A stretch of DNA of 64,000 nt, taken from Ifrita kowaldi (Eukaryota > Chordata > Aves > Passeriformes > Cinclosomatidae). A program made the position numbers and the translations under genes. This document shows positions 1 through 12,705 of the stretch, piece by piece. Position 1 is the first letter of the stretch. The number at the start of each line of letters is the position of its first letter. The DNA lies in contig VZRS01007662.1 in NCBI GenBank assembly GCA_013398055.1, positions 2,709 to 66,708 on the forward strand, in the 5' to 3' direction. The notes beneath the pieces are model-generated. The model was not told the origin of the DNA. It worked only from the letters and a program-made list of their open reading frames with translations, and searched no databases.

Positions 1-935
1 CTCCTGCCCCTCCCCGAGCTCCTCCTGCCCCCCCTCACAGGGACCTGCTTTCCCCCCACTCTGAGGGTGAGGATGCCCTTCCAGGAATCCTTTCCCGGGC
101 TGGCTCTGGGATGTGAGCCCGCAATATTCCCTGCCCTGCAATCTCCACAAGGGCCAGCCTGTGCCACGCAGAGCTCTCCCTCCGCGAGCACAGAGCCTCC
201 CGAGCAGCAGCGCTCACAGAAAGTGCTGAAAAGTGACAAAACCTGAGCTCTAATTCCTTCCAGGATGACACATTATTACAAGGGTATTAGCTGAGGTTTC
301 CAATTTTCCCGGTGCCTCCGATTTAGGAAACCAATGTAAAGATTTCCAGACGCTGCATATGAATAATTTATCCCTCATTCGATTCATCTCTGGAAGTCTT
401 CCCTATTTCACCAGGATCAAGCAAATGTCACATCACACCTCAAAGGTAAATGAGTACATTTATAGCTAAAAGCCATTCTGAGACAGGTTAATGCCCAGTA
501 AATCTCTAAATGTGGATGGTGGGTCTGGGAGCTGTGAACCCCGGGTCTGTATGAGGTGGAAACTTCCCACGACTGCTGGGGACTGGATGCCAGGGGTGGG
601 AGTTGTCCCATCACGGCTGATTTGGGCTGAGAATCAATGAAACTGCTCAACACCGGGCACTTGGAACATCACAAATGGCATTAGGAGTTCAAATTCAGGT
701 TCACAGCCCACTTTTACTTGTTGACACTCATGAATGAGGGGTTTGGGATGGAAATGAGGCGTTGGCAGGAGGGCATTTCCCAGCAGGATCCTGCAGTCCA
801 GGAGCAGCCCTGAAGGCAGGGGCAGGACAGGGTGAATGGAGATATTTGCTCACACAGTGGCATTTCAGTGGCACTTTCTCCTGAAAATGAGCACAGGAAG
901 GGAATTCCCACCGAGCAGGCTGGCAGTGCTCATTT

Positions 936-1140
936 TTCCAGAATCCCGGCCTGGGTCAGGCTGGGAGGGACCCCAGTGGGGCATCTGCTCCAGCAGGGCC
1001 ATCCCAGAGCACAGGGCACAGGACTGTGTCCAGAGGGGTCTGGAATATCCCCAGGAGGAGACTCCAGCCCCTCCCTGGTCTCTGTCCAGGGCTGGGCACT
1101 GCCCAGGGCAGAAGTTCTGCCTCCTGTGCAGGGGGAATGG
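936..1140 (-). mobile_element. CR1 LINE 3' fragment, diverged
   Basis: It begins CCAGAATCCCGGCCTGGG and carries AGGACTGTGTCCAGAGGGG and GGAGGAGACTCCAGCCC, which match the classical CR1 3' body in reverse. It belongs to a different subfamily from most copies here. The 281-codon plus frame over it is a chance frame. Confidence 0.7.
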
Positions 1141-1779
1141 CTGGGCTCAGTTCCTGCCCCTACCAGACCTGCTGAAAATTCCTTTCCCAACACCCCCAGG
1201 AGACATTTGATCCATCTGCACTGGGAGAACGAGGTCACTGACATTCAGAGAGACAGGATCACCTTTTTTGTTCCAGCAAAACTTGCCTGGTGTGATGATT
1301 CAACACTTCCCAGTGAAACTCTGCTTGCTGGAAGCCTTCAGGATGGATTTAGTGTTGCATCATTAGAGGGCTCTAATTCAGTGGGAGAGGAGACAGTTGA
1401 AACATCACCTTGGATTTGCACCTGGTTGTTATGGCTTGAACTCAGAGACAGCAAAGGTTCCCAGGAAATCTGCCTGGGGAGAGGTCTGGGAATGCAGCTG
1501 TGGCTGCAAACAGCCAACCCAGACAGCTGCAGAGTGGAGCAGCCCTCTGCATCCTCCGGTGCATCCTCCGGTGCATCCCACCCGGCATTCATTTACAATA
1601 GCAGGAAATGTGGAAGTAAAGCCCTTGCTTTGAGATTAATGCCGGGGAGCTCAGTGCTGAGGATCACTTACCCATAAATAAAATTCCCCTGAAGTCACTG
1701 AGTCTGCAGTGGTGCACAGTAGAGCCTTCCCTGCAGCTGGAATGGGATCCTGCTGGAGCACTCCCACCGTGGGCTGGCT

Positions 1780-1850
1780 GCTCCTTCCAAAGGCTGCTGC
1801 TCCTTCCAAAGGCTCCATCCAAAGGCTGCTGCTCCTTCCAGAGGCTGCCT
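1780..1850 (+). repeat. Short tandem repeat of a GCTGCTCCTTCCAAAG motif
   Basis: The motif GGCTGCTGCTCCTTCCA(A/G)AG recurs three to four times with one truncated unit. Confidence 0.75.
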
Positions 1851-2036
1851 GGGAAGCACAGACACGTTTCACTGAGAGAGTCAGTTGGGAATTATTATTT
1901 CCCAGAGAACCGTAGGAAATCCCAGTTGTTTCGGAGGGAGGGGTGTCCTGTCCCCCCGGCCCCATCGCCTCCTGACCCCTCCAGCCGTGGTGCTCCGGCA
2001 GAGCAGCTCCCTGACAGAGGGGGCAGCCAGGCGGGG

Positions 2037-2230
2037 TCGGGCTCTGCTCCCGGGGAACAACGGGACAAAAGCAAACAGCCTCGAGTTGTGCCACGGGGGG
2101 TTTAGATTGGAGATTGGGAGAGTTCCTTCACGGAAAGAGTGGTCAGGCATTAGCACAGTCTGTCCAAGGAGTCCCCATCCCACAATCCTGGCAGGATTTA
2201 AGTGTGGCTCTGGCACTTGGGGACATGGAA
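2037..2230 (+). mobile_element. CR1 LINE fragment lacking its 3' tail
   Basis: Order GGGAACAACGGGACAAAAG, then TTTAGATTGGAGATTGGGAG, then AGTGGTCAGGCATT, then GGCACTTGGGGACATGG matches an older CR1 body read forward. No octamer tail follows. Confidence 0.65.
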
Positions 2231-2609
2231 GCCGTGGGTTCTCTGATTCCAAGCACACGCCTTCATTCTTTGATCTCTTAAAGCCACTTACCCAGAGCTT
2301 CTCATCCCAGATTTCCCTCTAGGGCCAAGGCTTCTCTGCTCAGTTCAGTTCTTGGGAACTGGGGGATGCAGGGAGCTGACCACAGCTCCCTGAATGAAAC
2401 CTCTCTAATTTTTCCTTTGTACTTCAACTCCTTCAATTCAATATTTTTGCAAGTCTGAAATTTGTTTTGATATAATAAGATGAATGCATCTGCAGCTGAG
2501 AATGTTTGGCTGCCAACACTTACCCAGACTATTAAAGGAAGTTTTTTAAAATAACAGCTTTTTCTGACTTCAGCAGCATAATTAAACATACGCTCTTAGC
2601 AGAGCTCAC

Positions 2610-2673
2610 CTGCAGTGGCACCTGCTTGCAGCAGATTAAAGCTCTCAACCATGTATTTGAGAGAAAAGCCGAC
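2610..2673 (-). CDS. Candidate small internal exon
   Basis: This is a 64-bp minus-strand segment. It follows a pyrimidine-rich acceptor ending CTCCCTGCTAG and is followed by the donor GTGAGC. Frame 0 reads VGFSLKYMVESFNLLQAGA and is fully open, entering in phase 0 and leaving in phase 1. A second frame is also open, so length alone is weak evidence. The peptide has a natural helical look and the splice sites are respectable. It could be a downstream exon of the same gene as the 42848-43037 exon, since both are on the minus strand. The phases do not allow the two to join directly, so at least one further exon would be needed. A chance match of splice-like sequence is the main alternative. Confidence 0.25.
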
Positions 2674-2848
2674 CTAGCAGGGAGAATGAGCCCTCCTGCT
2701 GGAACCAAGGGCATAAAGCTGCCTTTAAAGGAACAGGGGAGAGGTTTGGGGCTGGGGAAGGGAGAGGAGCAGGCACGTGCCCGAGGAAATCCTGGCAGAG
2801 CCACCACCAAGGGGTTCTGGAAGAGGAGTGACCCAGAGATTAGACTGA

Positions 2849-3070
2849 GATGGGATATTGGGCAGGAATTGTTCCCTGGGAGGGTGGGCAGGCCCTGGCA
2901 CAGGGTGCCCAGAGCAGCTGTGGCTGCCCCTGGATCCCTGGCAGTGCCCAAGGCCAGGCTGGACACTGGGGCTGGGAGCAGCCTGGGACAGTGGGAGGTG
3001 TCCCTGCCATGGCAGGGGTGGCACTGGGTGGGCTTTGAGGTCCCTTCCCACCCAACCCATTCCATGACTC
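2849..3070 (+). mobile_element. CR1 LINE 3' fragment
   Basis: The forward body runs from GGGATATTGGGCAGGAATTG through CAGGGTGCCCAGAGCAGC to CCCATTCCATGACTCC, which is a degenerate octamer tail. Confidence 0.9.
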
Positions 3071-3119
3071 CCCAAACTCCAGGCTCAGCGTGACCCCTCC
3101 TCCCCAGGACCCTGCCTCT

Positions 3120-3169
3120 TTGGGATGATCCTCGAGGTCTTTTCCAGGCTCCTCGATTCCACGATTCCA
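3120..3169 (+). mobile_element. CR1 LINE 3' tail, short
   Basis: GATGATCCTCGAGGTCTTTT, then CGATTCCACGATTCC, is the extreme 3' end of an older CR1. It lies 50 bases after the previous copy. Confidence 0.65.
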
Positions 3170-5439
3170 TTTTTCCCTGCAGAGACACACACGAGCTGAG
3201 GAGGCTGTGCCAGAACCCTCTGCCTTCTGCTGTGATTTAGTTGTGCAACAGCCCAAGGGAGAGCGAGAGAAATCCTCCCACCGCATTCCGAGAGTTCAGA
3301 GCAGAGACATGACAACGAGGATAAACAGGTATTCGCAGGGAAAAATAGCACCTCGTTTTCCTTATCTCTCGTTAAAGTGGCAGCAGGAACAGAAGAAGTG
3401 AAAGGATGCCCTTTAGAGCAAGCACAGCCCTTCCCCTGCTTTGTAACAGAGTGAGCAGCTGCCCTGACAACGAGGGGAGAATAATGGGCTGAGAAACCAT
3501 AACATGGAGCTTTTTGCCATTTGTTCATTTGAAGAATGAAAAGAGGTGGATGAAGAATTCTCTCCCCAGTCTGTTTAAAAGCTCTGCTCACCCCCTCAGC
3601 AGTTAACTCCTTTCTGCTCCAGTGCAGGGAAAGATGCCTCCTTCTCCAGAGCCCTGGGAGCATTGGGAGTATCTCTTTTAGGGGAATTTGCAGATAATGT
3701 TGTCATTGCTTTCTTTCCCCTGAAAATTTCAAAGTTTTCAGCCAATTCTCACTGTGTTTTTCTTGGCTGTGACATTTGGATTTCTGAAGGCAGCTGAGAC
3801 TGAAGATGTTGACAAACCTCCCCACTCATCACTTTGTACAAATGCTTTAACATAACCCAAGGTGTTTTAAAACCTCCTTACGGGAAAACCCCCAAACCCT
3901 GGTTTGTCCTGAATTTCCAAGTGCAGCTTTCCTTCCCCTTCAGATGGAAAAAGCCCAAGATCTTAAGATCTCGAAGCTTGGCATCACATTTAACCTCTTC
4001 ACCCCACTGACCCTTCTCTTGAAAGGACTGAATGTGGCATATTCAAAGACAATACTGAAGATTTTTTGCCACTGCATGGGCAGGAGCTCCCACAAAGCCT
4101 CCGTGCCATCTGGAGCTGTTATTAGGCAGTTGGGAGCAGTGTCACAGGGATGATGGATGATCCCACAGGGAAAGCCCAGCTGGCTGCACACATCCGGAAC
4201 GTTGAGGCTCTGTAGAACGGTGCTGAGGAGCTGGAACTGTGGAGAGCAAGGCTGCAGTGAGATGGCTCCCACAGGGCCCCGGGTGCTCCCAGGCACTGCC
4301 AGGGTTCAGCCCACAGCTCCAGGCCAGAGCTGTTCCAAAGCCTCTTCCCTCCCCAGACCCCTGCTGGTGTTCTCTGGAAGCTCCACAGGGGAAACCTCTG
4401 CCCACCCAAAGCCTCCCCTCAGCCAGGCTCCGGCCAGGGAGGGTCAGCGCCGGGCTGGGAGCCTCGGGCAGCACTTTGGGGTGGAATCAGGCTCTGGAAG
4501 GGCTCTACAGGGTGGTCTAGCCCAGGCCAACAAGGCACAGAGAACCCAAATGGCCTCTCCTGCCTCAGCCAGGGGTCCTGGCACTTGTGTCCCACTGCTA
4601 AACCAAGCTCTCACGTGCTGGGATGAAAAAGGGACAAGGTTTTGGGTGGACACGAGAAGTTCCTGGGGACTGAGCTCTGCAGACACCCCACAGCCCCAGA
4701 GCTGCTTTGCAAACACTGTCCTGCCCCTCCCGGCACTTATGTTTTATCTCTTGTCTCCAGGTTCTGCCTGGCCCAGAAGCAAAGCTGAGATCCTCGACAC
4801 GGGAGGACAGATTTATCCCAAGCCCTGCTGAAACAAACGGTGACGCTCTTTTAACTCCGCATCTGCTCCCCCATTATTCCTGGGATGCTGGTGCAGAGGG
4901 AGCAGTAAATCCCTGTTAGCTGGGACTTGCTGTGGCTATGAAGTTTATAAATCAGCCAGGCACAGCCCCGTGCTGCATTATTAAAGATCTGTTATTACAC
5001 TGCATTTCTGAGCTCAGATAAACCCCACCAAGCAGCTGGGGCCTGTTTGCCCGGTATTAGACTTTCTGATAAGCAAAGAAAAAGTGATATTAAAATATCC
5101 TGAGAAGAAATTTCTTGTAATATGAAGATGGAGCAGCAGATAACAGAGCCACCTATAAAACATTTTCTTTGTATGGCTTTGGAAGTAACTGATAAAGTCG
5201 CTGATAGGAGAATCCCACCCTCCCCTTTGCTGCTTCTCCCTTTAAAGCCACGGGAGAGATTCATGGAGGAGGCTGCAAAGTGCAGAGCAATCCCCCCAAG
5301 GAATCATTCAGCTCTGCACAGCATCTTCAGCAGAAACCCTGCGAGCTCATTGATGCAGCATTGCCATCAAATTTCATTTAGCAGAAGTCAGATGGAAAAA
5401 ATTCTGCATCTCTTCAGGCTGGGCTGCAGAGCAGAGGGA
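3170..5439. other. No recognisable gene; mixed single-copy DNA
   Basis: There are short chance frames only. The 224-codon plus frame at 4157-4831 is in GC-rich DNA without splice sites or family resemblance. Confidence 0.6.
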
Positions 5440-5797
5440 ACAGAGCCAGAGGATGGCTTGGGTTGGAAGAGATCCTTCGAGGATCCTTTAAGGTCACCTA
5501 CTGCCACCCCCTGCCATGGGCAGGGACACCTTCCTGTCCAGCCTGGCCTTGGGCACTGCCAGGGATCCAGGGGCAGCCACAGCTGCTCTGGGCACCCTGT
5601 GCCAGGGCCTGCCCACCCTCACAGGGAGGAATTCCGTCCGTACATTTATCCTAAAATTCCCGTCTTTCACTTGGAAGCCATTCCCTGTGTCCTGTCCCTC
5701 CAGCCCTTGTCCCCAGTCCCTCTCCAGCTCTCCTGGAGCCCCTTTAGGCCCTGCAAGGGGCTCTGAGCTCTCCCTGGAGCCTTCCCTTCTCCAGACG
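5440..5797 (-). mobile_element. CR1 LINE 3' fragment, long
   Basis: The reverse body starts at GGCTTGGGTTGGAAGAG and extends to CTGAGCTCTCCCTGGAGCC. About 360 bases remain. The part with the most variation is around 5630-5675. Confidence 0.9.
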
Positions 5798-8700
5798 GAG
5801 CGGAGTGAAGCTGCACAGCCCTGGGACAGGGAATTCACACCTGAACAAGCCCTTGTTTGTTTTGCAAACAGCCGCTCTTGTTATCCTGAGGAGAACTGGA
5901 GAGCAGGGGAGAAAACCAGCTCTGCTTCCCCGAGTGCTTTCCTATCACTCCCGCAGCCCGTGCTCCTCTCCGCGCCCGCTGCCCCCCGTTCCCAGCGCGG
6001 GTCGTGCGGCAGGAAAACCCTCGGAGCTGTCAGCACGGGCTTGTACAGCCACAGAACCTGGCAGCGGGACAAAGGGCCGAGCTCGCTGCTCTAAATTCCC
6101 ATTAGCTCGTTTGGAAAGTGTGAAAGGAATGGCAGGCACCCGGCCAAGTTCTGCTTGGAAATGGGCTTTCCTCGGGAAAACACGGAACTGCTGCTGGGGC
6201 TGCTGGCACCTTTCCACTGCCCCCAAATCAGAGCTGCTGGCACCTGTCCCACTGCCCCCAAATCCCTCCTTGGCACCCACCCAGGCCCGGGAATGGCAGA
6301 GCAATACACCCTCCACCTGAAGGAAGACAGCACTTGCCACTCCCAGATTTCCAAGGTGAAGGACAGCTGGAGATGGATTTCAGAGCCGGTGTTTCCCTCG
6401 GTGGCGGTGTTTGATGTGTTGAGAGACGGAGTTTCCCACTCTCCTACCTGGAGTCGAGGCTGGATTTTAAATCCAGTGCATAGCACACAGTTACTGACTT
6501 CCTTCATTCTGTGTTCCCTCCAGGCTTTCTCCCTGTGTGCCCGTTTCCCATCCATCCCTCATTTGCTGGTGACAGCAGCCGGGGTCATTAACGCTGCCAT
6601 TTGCAGGGACAGCTTCCAGCAGCAGCGAGAGCAGCTCTGCCTGTGCCCATCTGCCCAAATTTTTCTTCAAACCCAGGAGTTTTGAGTCATTGATGGCTGT
6701 TTTCCCGTGATACAGGTGCGTTATTGATCTGTTTCACCTAAGTAGCTTCGCAGAAGGAAATACTTCTCTTTTTTGTGCTGCTCCTTTATGGCTCTCCCTA
6801 GCACTAGAATGTGCTGCCTATTACCTTAATTGACTGATTTTAAACAAGTTTCAGTCTAGCTAGAACGAAACTTATTTCAAAAGGCATGATCAGCTTCAAG
6901 TTTGCTCCTCTTCCCCATCTCAGGACATCTCTCGCTCATTCTCGCCCAAGGGTGAGAACTTCTCCTGTGAAGTTTGAGGGTCAGGCAGTGAAACTGCCGA
7001 CATTTGCATGAGGCAATCTCTGCCCTGCTCCAAGCAAAAGCCACAAAAGTTGCCAGTCTCATTAGCTCAGAGAATATTTTCCTCCTCCTGGAGCCAATAA
7101 AGATGCTGCTGCTGAAGGCAGAGCAAAGTCCAATGGAGATGGTCATAAGTCTTTTAATCTTCATAACTTTTTCTTTCTAACTGTGATGTATCAAAATGAA
7201 CTCAAACCTTTGGTGTCCCACAAAGGAGAGCCTGGATGCATCTCCAAAGGAGTTTTTCCCTGTAATGAGGGGTACAGAATAACCAACCACCAACAGAATC
7301 CAGCCCCTTTAAAATCTAAAAGGAGAAGAGAAGACTGCGAGCGCTTTGTTAAGAATAAAATGTCCTCACCTCTGAAGAGTCAGGGCTGGTGCACTGGGGC
7401 AGTCAGGCCCTGGCAGCCACAGGAGATCACAAGTTGCTCAGATAAACGCACTCAGAGCCGACGTGGAGCCCCCAGAGTGCCCCAGAGCCCCCGGGGTGGG
7501 CGCTCAGCAGGGCACGGGGCCTGTGTGGCCCTGGGAGCACCAGGGAGGGACTGCTGGGTGCAGGGCTTGTCCTCTGTCAGGGACCCAGGGCTCGTGTCCC
7601 TGCTGCACCCGGGCTTCTCCTGGGCAGCACTGGGAGCTCATTCCCTAAACCCTGCGGGAGCTGGGACCTGGAGCTGCACAGGGCGAGATCCCTCTGCAGG
7701 GGCCCAGGGAGAGCTGGCCCTGGCCACCCCGCAGGGCTGGCAGCCCCTGCCCACCCATGGGCCCTGCTCAGACAGCAGAGAAGGATTTCCCACCCATTTC
7801 TGTTAGAAAACTGCAGCAAAGTCTCAGTGCTGGCTGGAAAAATACCCCAACCAAACCTCTCATTTCTGACTCGAGCACGGCTTTACTCCTCAGCTGCTGC
7901 ACACAATAGAGACCCTGGTGCCATTCCTGCTTTCATCTGACTTTTCCTGCACCTGCAATTATCCTGCTTCATTTCCACATTCCAGTGTGGCAGAGGAGCC
8001 GAGGGAAGGCTCTGGGCCAGGCATGAGGAGTGGGACATGGAGATGATGGGGATGATCCTGGTCAGATTTATTGCTAATACAGAGTCCAAACATTGCCAGA
8101 GCAGCACCTAAATACCAAATAATCCATTACAAAGGACTATTTCCTCTTTCTGGTGAAACTACTTTCAACAGGGGGATTCATATAAAGTACTTGAGGAACA
8201 TCCCCTCAGTAGTTCCCAAGGGCAGACCAGACTTGTCTTGATTTGCTCCTGATTTACACCAGCATCAAGAAAGAATCCCACCCAGAGCCTAAACACCACT
8301 AGAAGACTTTTTTTCCCAAAAAAAATATACTTTCAGGGAAGTTTTATCCATTCTCAGGAGCGATTAACTTTCCTTTAGACTCTTATGTCTCGAAAATAGC
8401 AAATTTAGCATCAGCCTTAGCATAGAATGAAGTGAGAACAAAACCTTATGGAAAGACAAATGGCAGCACGGGGGAAGAGCCCTTCTGAGCTGTGTTGCAC
8501 ATTTTCCTTCCTTAACCCAACGCTGCTCAGCTCCCCTGAGCTGGTCCCTGGCAGTCCATCACACACACACACTCAGTTTTAGTTCACAATCCAGGGCCAC
8601 ACCAGCCCCCAAACAGCTTTTCTGTACAAAGGCAAATCAGCCACGGTCCACACAAAGTAAGACTCATTTATTCTTCCTTAATTAATCACCTTCATTTCCT

Positions 8701-8979
8701 CCCTCCTTAGGCTTAACCAATGAGGTGTAAATTGCTGGGGCAGATGCACTTTCTGGGCTAAATTCCAAACTACACGTTCTTCAAAAAGTGAGGAGGCACT
8801 TAGCACATCACATTAAATCCACCTCATCCTGGAGGCTTTGGTGGGGTCACTTCGCCCATATTCTTTCTAATCTGATGGTGGCAGATTTTGGACCCTGAGA
8901 GCAAAGTGCTGAGCTCAGCAAAGAGCTGGTGGGTCCGAGCACCCAGGAGCACCGACTGGGCCAGCCCTGGGGCTTCTGC
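5798..8979. other. No recognisable gene; CpG patch near 5.95-6.08 kb
   Basis: A short CpG-rich patch (CCGCGCCCGC, CAGCGCGGGTCG) lies near 5960-6020, plus the small repeat at 6188. The rest, including a (CA)6-like tract near 8561, shows nothing I can name. Confidence 0.55.
6188..6268 (+). repeat. Two-copy direct repeat, GCTGGCACC...CCCAAATC
   Basis: CTGCTGGCACCT, then CCACTGCCCCCAAATC, occurs twice in tandem with small differences. Confidence 0.7.
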
Positions 8980-9150
8980 TTCACAGGGTGCTCCAAGCCC
9001 TGTCCAAGCCGGCCTTGGACGTTGCAGGGGTGGGGCAGCCACAGCTGCTCTGTGCCAGGGCCTCCCCACCGTCACACGGAGGGATTTCTCCTAACACAGA
9101 CTCTAAACCCACCCTCCTTCAGCTTAAGGCCGTCCCCCCTTGTCCCATCC
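8980..9150 (-). mobile_element. CR1 LINE fragment, diverged
   Basis: GGTGCTCCAAGCCCTGTCC, CAGCCACAGCTGCTCTGTGC and CTTGTCCCATCCC occur in the expected reverse order with many changes and small gaps. Confidence 0.65.
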
Positions 9151-10423
9151 CCACGTGGCCCTGTGCTCTCCCACACTCCAAGGAGAGCTCAGTGGGGTTT
9201 TATGCCCCGACTGCACAGAGCCTTTCCCTACAGAACTGGTATTCCAGGATTGTATTTACAGCTGGGATCTCCCGGGGTGCAAATCGGGATCCCAGTGTTC
9301 GGTCACCCAGAGGAACTCCAGGAACACGGACACAGCACGAGGCTGGAGCTGTGGCCCCAAAGGGACCTTTCCTGCTGTGGCACAGTTTCATCACAGGCAC
9401 TGATTTCCAATGACAACCCTGGCGCCGAGGGAAGTTCATGGATTGTCATTAATTGCAGAAAAACAGACTTAGAAAGCGCGGAGTCAGGCAAGCACTTGGA
9501 GTCTGAGGCTTTGGGAGAGGCCCATCGTGCTGGAAGCTCCATTATATTCAGCACGACCCAGATCAATGCCATATATTTGAATTAAATGTGCATTAATACC
9601 CCCATAAAGGACTGGGGCCATCCAGTCAATTTTTGGATTGTAAACACAGCTTTTGTTAATCTAGTAAAAAACCCCATTTCTCTGTCAGCCCTAACTCTGA
9701 CGATGGAACCTGCATCAAGCACAGCTCTTTAGCCGCTGCCATACTGTAATTATTCATCAAACTGACAGGATAAAGATCCTTTTTATCCATCTTCTATTTC
9801 ATCTAGAAACATTCCAGTGGTTGGTGAGCAGCAGCCTCACACAGGCTCAGGACATTGCTGATGATATTGGCAATAAATAAACACTGGCAATTCTGGCTGG
9901 AGGGGAAGGCAGAGTCTTTGCTATACATTACCCACTTCTCCTGCTTGTAGGGCAAGGGGGTGTTAATATTAAATAATTCATCTTTTAAACGGATTCCCCG
10001 GCCTTACAAACTATACAGGTGACAGCCTCACGCTCTACAGTATTTTACTTTTACCCAAGTCTCTCTAACTGAGAGTTCTTCTCTCTCTAATTGAGTTTTC
10101 AGTGTTAGGCAAGGTTTAACCAGTCCCACCCAAGATGTGCTGAGCCAAAATGCCCTGGGCCAAACCCAAACTGGGCTGGAGCTGCACGAAGGGAACAGCA
10201 GAGCACAGGAATGAGGGATGGTGCTTACCCCACATGGTCTGGGTGGCTTGAATTTAGGACAAGAAATCACTGGAGACCTCAGTTCTGTTGTTTGGCAGCT
10301 GAGCTGTGTCCTTGCCCTGGGAAAGGGCAGCAGCCTGGATCTGAGGCCTTGCTCTGCTGAGCTCAGCCAGGTGTTCAGAATGGAATTGGAGGGCATTGCC
10401 TGGGAAAGCCTGGGGACAAAGCA
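9151..10423. other. AT-rich single-copy stretch, possible conserved non-coding DNA
   Basis: From about 9540 to 10000 the sequence is AT-rich, complex and free of repeats, with TAATTATTCATC-like homeodomain-type motifs. Such stretches often prove conserved in vertebrates, but that cannot be shown from one sequence. Confidence 0.3.
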
Positions 10424-10599
10424 AATCATGGAATGGTTTGGGGTTGGAGGGACCCCAAAGCCCACCCAGTGCCACCCCTGCCATGGCAGGGACACCTCCC
10501 ACTGTCCCAGGCTGCTCTCAGCCCCGATGTCCAGCCTGGCCTTGGGCACTGCCAGGGATCCAGGGGCAGCCACAGCTGCTCTGGGCACCCTGTGCCAGG
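10424..10599 (-). mobile_element. CR1 LINE 3' fragment
   Basis: ATCATGGAATGGTTTGGGG marks the 3' end, and the body stops abruptly after CACCCTGTGCCAGG. Confidence 0.88.
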
Positions 10600-12099
10600 T
10601 CAGGTTGGTTGCTGTGGGAGCACCACGGGCTCCAAAGGAAAACACCGTGTGTCACATGGAGCAGGCTGGGTGACAATGACAGCCTGTCCTTCAGAACAGC
10701 GCTGCTGAGCTCGGGGCAGTGGGGAAGGAGGGAGCCCGGGATTTCTCCCTCCTCCTGGGGGCTGCAGGGGCAGGAGCTGTGCAGGGCCTGCTGTGACAGC
10801 TGCTGGTGCAGGGAGAAAGGAGCCAGCTCAGGCCTCGGAATCCATCATCCCCAGCCTTCATTGCACAGCCCTTCAGCCCAGCCCTTCTGCTACGAACCCA
10901 TCCATCTCAGTGACTGCCAAATCCATTAAAAACAAGCAGGGGCTGCCACCTAACACGGGCGTTCCTTTTGTTTACCTGCATTAGAACGCCAAATTCAAAT
11001 TACCTTCATTTGAATTTTAATGGGATGAGTGTGGATGGTCTGCAGCCAGCACCAGGGATTTGTGGCTGTGTTAGATCACTGTAATTGCTGTTCAGAAGAA
11101 ACTTGATGAACTTTAAGCATTTGGATGTGAGGGGGCTGGACAGAACCCCAGCTAAAGCTTTCCTGGCTCATCTGTCTTATCCAGCTTGTCCAGCCTCACC
11201 CCCAGCGTGCAATTCCCACCATTCCCATGGGAGCATTATTCCAGCCTTCTCCTCTCACTAAAACAGAGTTTGAGTGTTTTCCTGGGCTCCAGAGGTTTTA
11301 TAAGCAGCTGCAAATTCCCCCTGTATGGCAGCATTTCTGTTCTACCATTTACCAACCTCGGAACAAACCTGACCAGTATTATTCCCCTTACAGACACCTG
11401 CAATGGGGGCACATCAGAACCACCTTTATTCCCACAAACTTCGTGTATTTAAGGACTGTGTGGTACCAGTGATGAGTTTTCCTTGCTGTGATTGTGAGCT
11501 GCCAGCAAATGGTGTTCACCTAAAATTAGTGCCCCAAACCTCCCAATGAAACCCTGTTATTCCACTCAGATATCACAGGATTAAATAATAGAAAACTCTT
11601 TTCAGAATTGCTAGAGTAAGGATTTAATGTTATAGAGGAAACCCAGAAATAATAGCTCCAGACCAGCTTTAAATGTCAGTACTAAACCAAGCACAAAAAT
11701 TCTGCAAGGCCGCCAAGAAAAGGTGTTGGGTAACTTGTAGAGCAGCTTTTTGTCAGATCACCTGGGCTGCAAACAATCTAAAAACCAGGACCTCCTTCAC
11801 GTTAGTGGCTGTCACAGACCTGAGGATTTACAAAGTGTCATTGCTTGAATTTATCCCTCAGCATTGATATTTCCTTTCTATAATTTAGGGCAAGGAGAAG
11901 CAAATTTCCTCTTTGAAAAACAAATTCTTCTACGCAGAGGACACTTCTCTACTGTAACATTTCAGTTCCCAATGTAACTGTCCAGTGCAGCACAGTTATT
12001 TAGTTGGCAGAGAAATTCAATTTCAGGGTGGTTTCTGCAGCCTGAGCCGCTGTTGTTGGGATGGGGAGCAACGACCCGGCCAAACCCTGCCTGTGTGAG
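10600..12099. other. No recognisable gene
   Basis: Complex single-copy sequence, AT-rich after 10920, with no splice-bounded frame that I trust. Confidence 0.55.
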
Positions 12100-12200
12100 G
12101 ATGGAGTAGGGAAAACCTGCCCGGGAACACTCCCATTTCCACCGGGATGGAGCAGGGAAAACCCGCCCATAACACTCCCATTTCCACCGGGATGGCGCAG
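12100..12200 (+). repeat. 45-46-bp tandem repeat, about 2.2 units
   Basis: GATGGAG(T/C)AGGGAAAACC begins at 12100 and 12145 and partially again at 12191, each followed by a shared ACACTCCCATTTCCACCGG. Confidence 0.85.
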
Positions 12201-12705
12201 GGAGCCCTCTCCCCTCGGAGCAGCTCTCCAAGGTACCGATCCCTCTCTGTCACAGCTGCCGTGGGCTGACCCGAGCAGGAGCTGGCCTCCAGGCGCTGCG
12301 ATTTCCAGCACAGGTCAGTGCCGGGGACCGCAGATAATAATAATAAAAGTAATGATCAATATCAGGCTAAAGGCAATGAACGCTCTGGAGAGCTGGGCTT
12401 TGGAAAATATTGTGTAGCTCGAGTCTCAAACTAATCCCCACACAAAATTGCAGTGCTGGCTTAGGCTGAGCGTGGAACATGTGCTCCGGCTCCTGGAAAA
12501 TCTCCCTATGAACAGATATTACCAATATCGATCAGCACAGCCACAAGTGGCAGATATCAAATTAAACCACCCACATTACCGAGCTCAGGCTTTAGGAGGC
12601 GCAGAAAGAAGCCAAGGAAGGGTCAGATCTCCATCAAATCACTTCCCCTGACAGCTGTGGAGCTCCTGGCCCTGCACAGCCCCACTAAAGCCCCCGAAGG
12701 GATGG

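Noticed and set aside
832..1677. 281-codon plus frame
   Set aside because: It runs antisense over a diverged CR1 fragment, has no domain and ends in low-complexity sequence.
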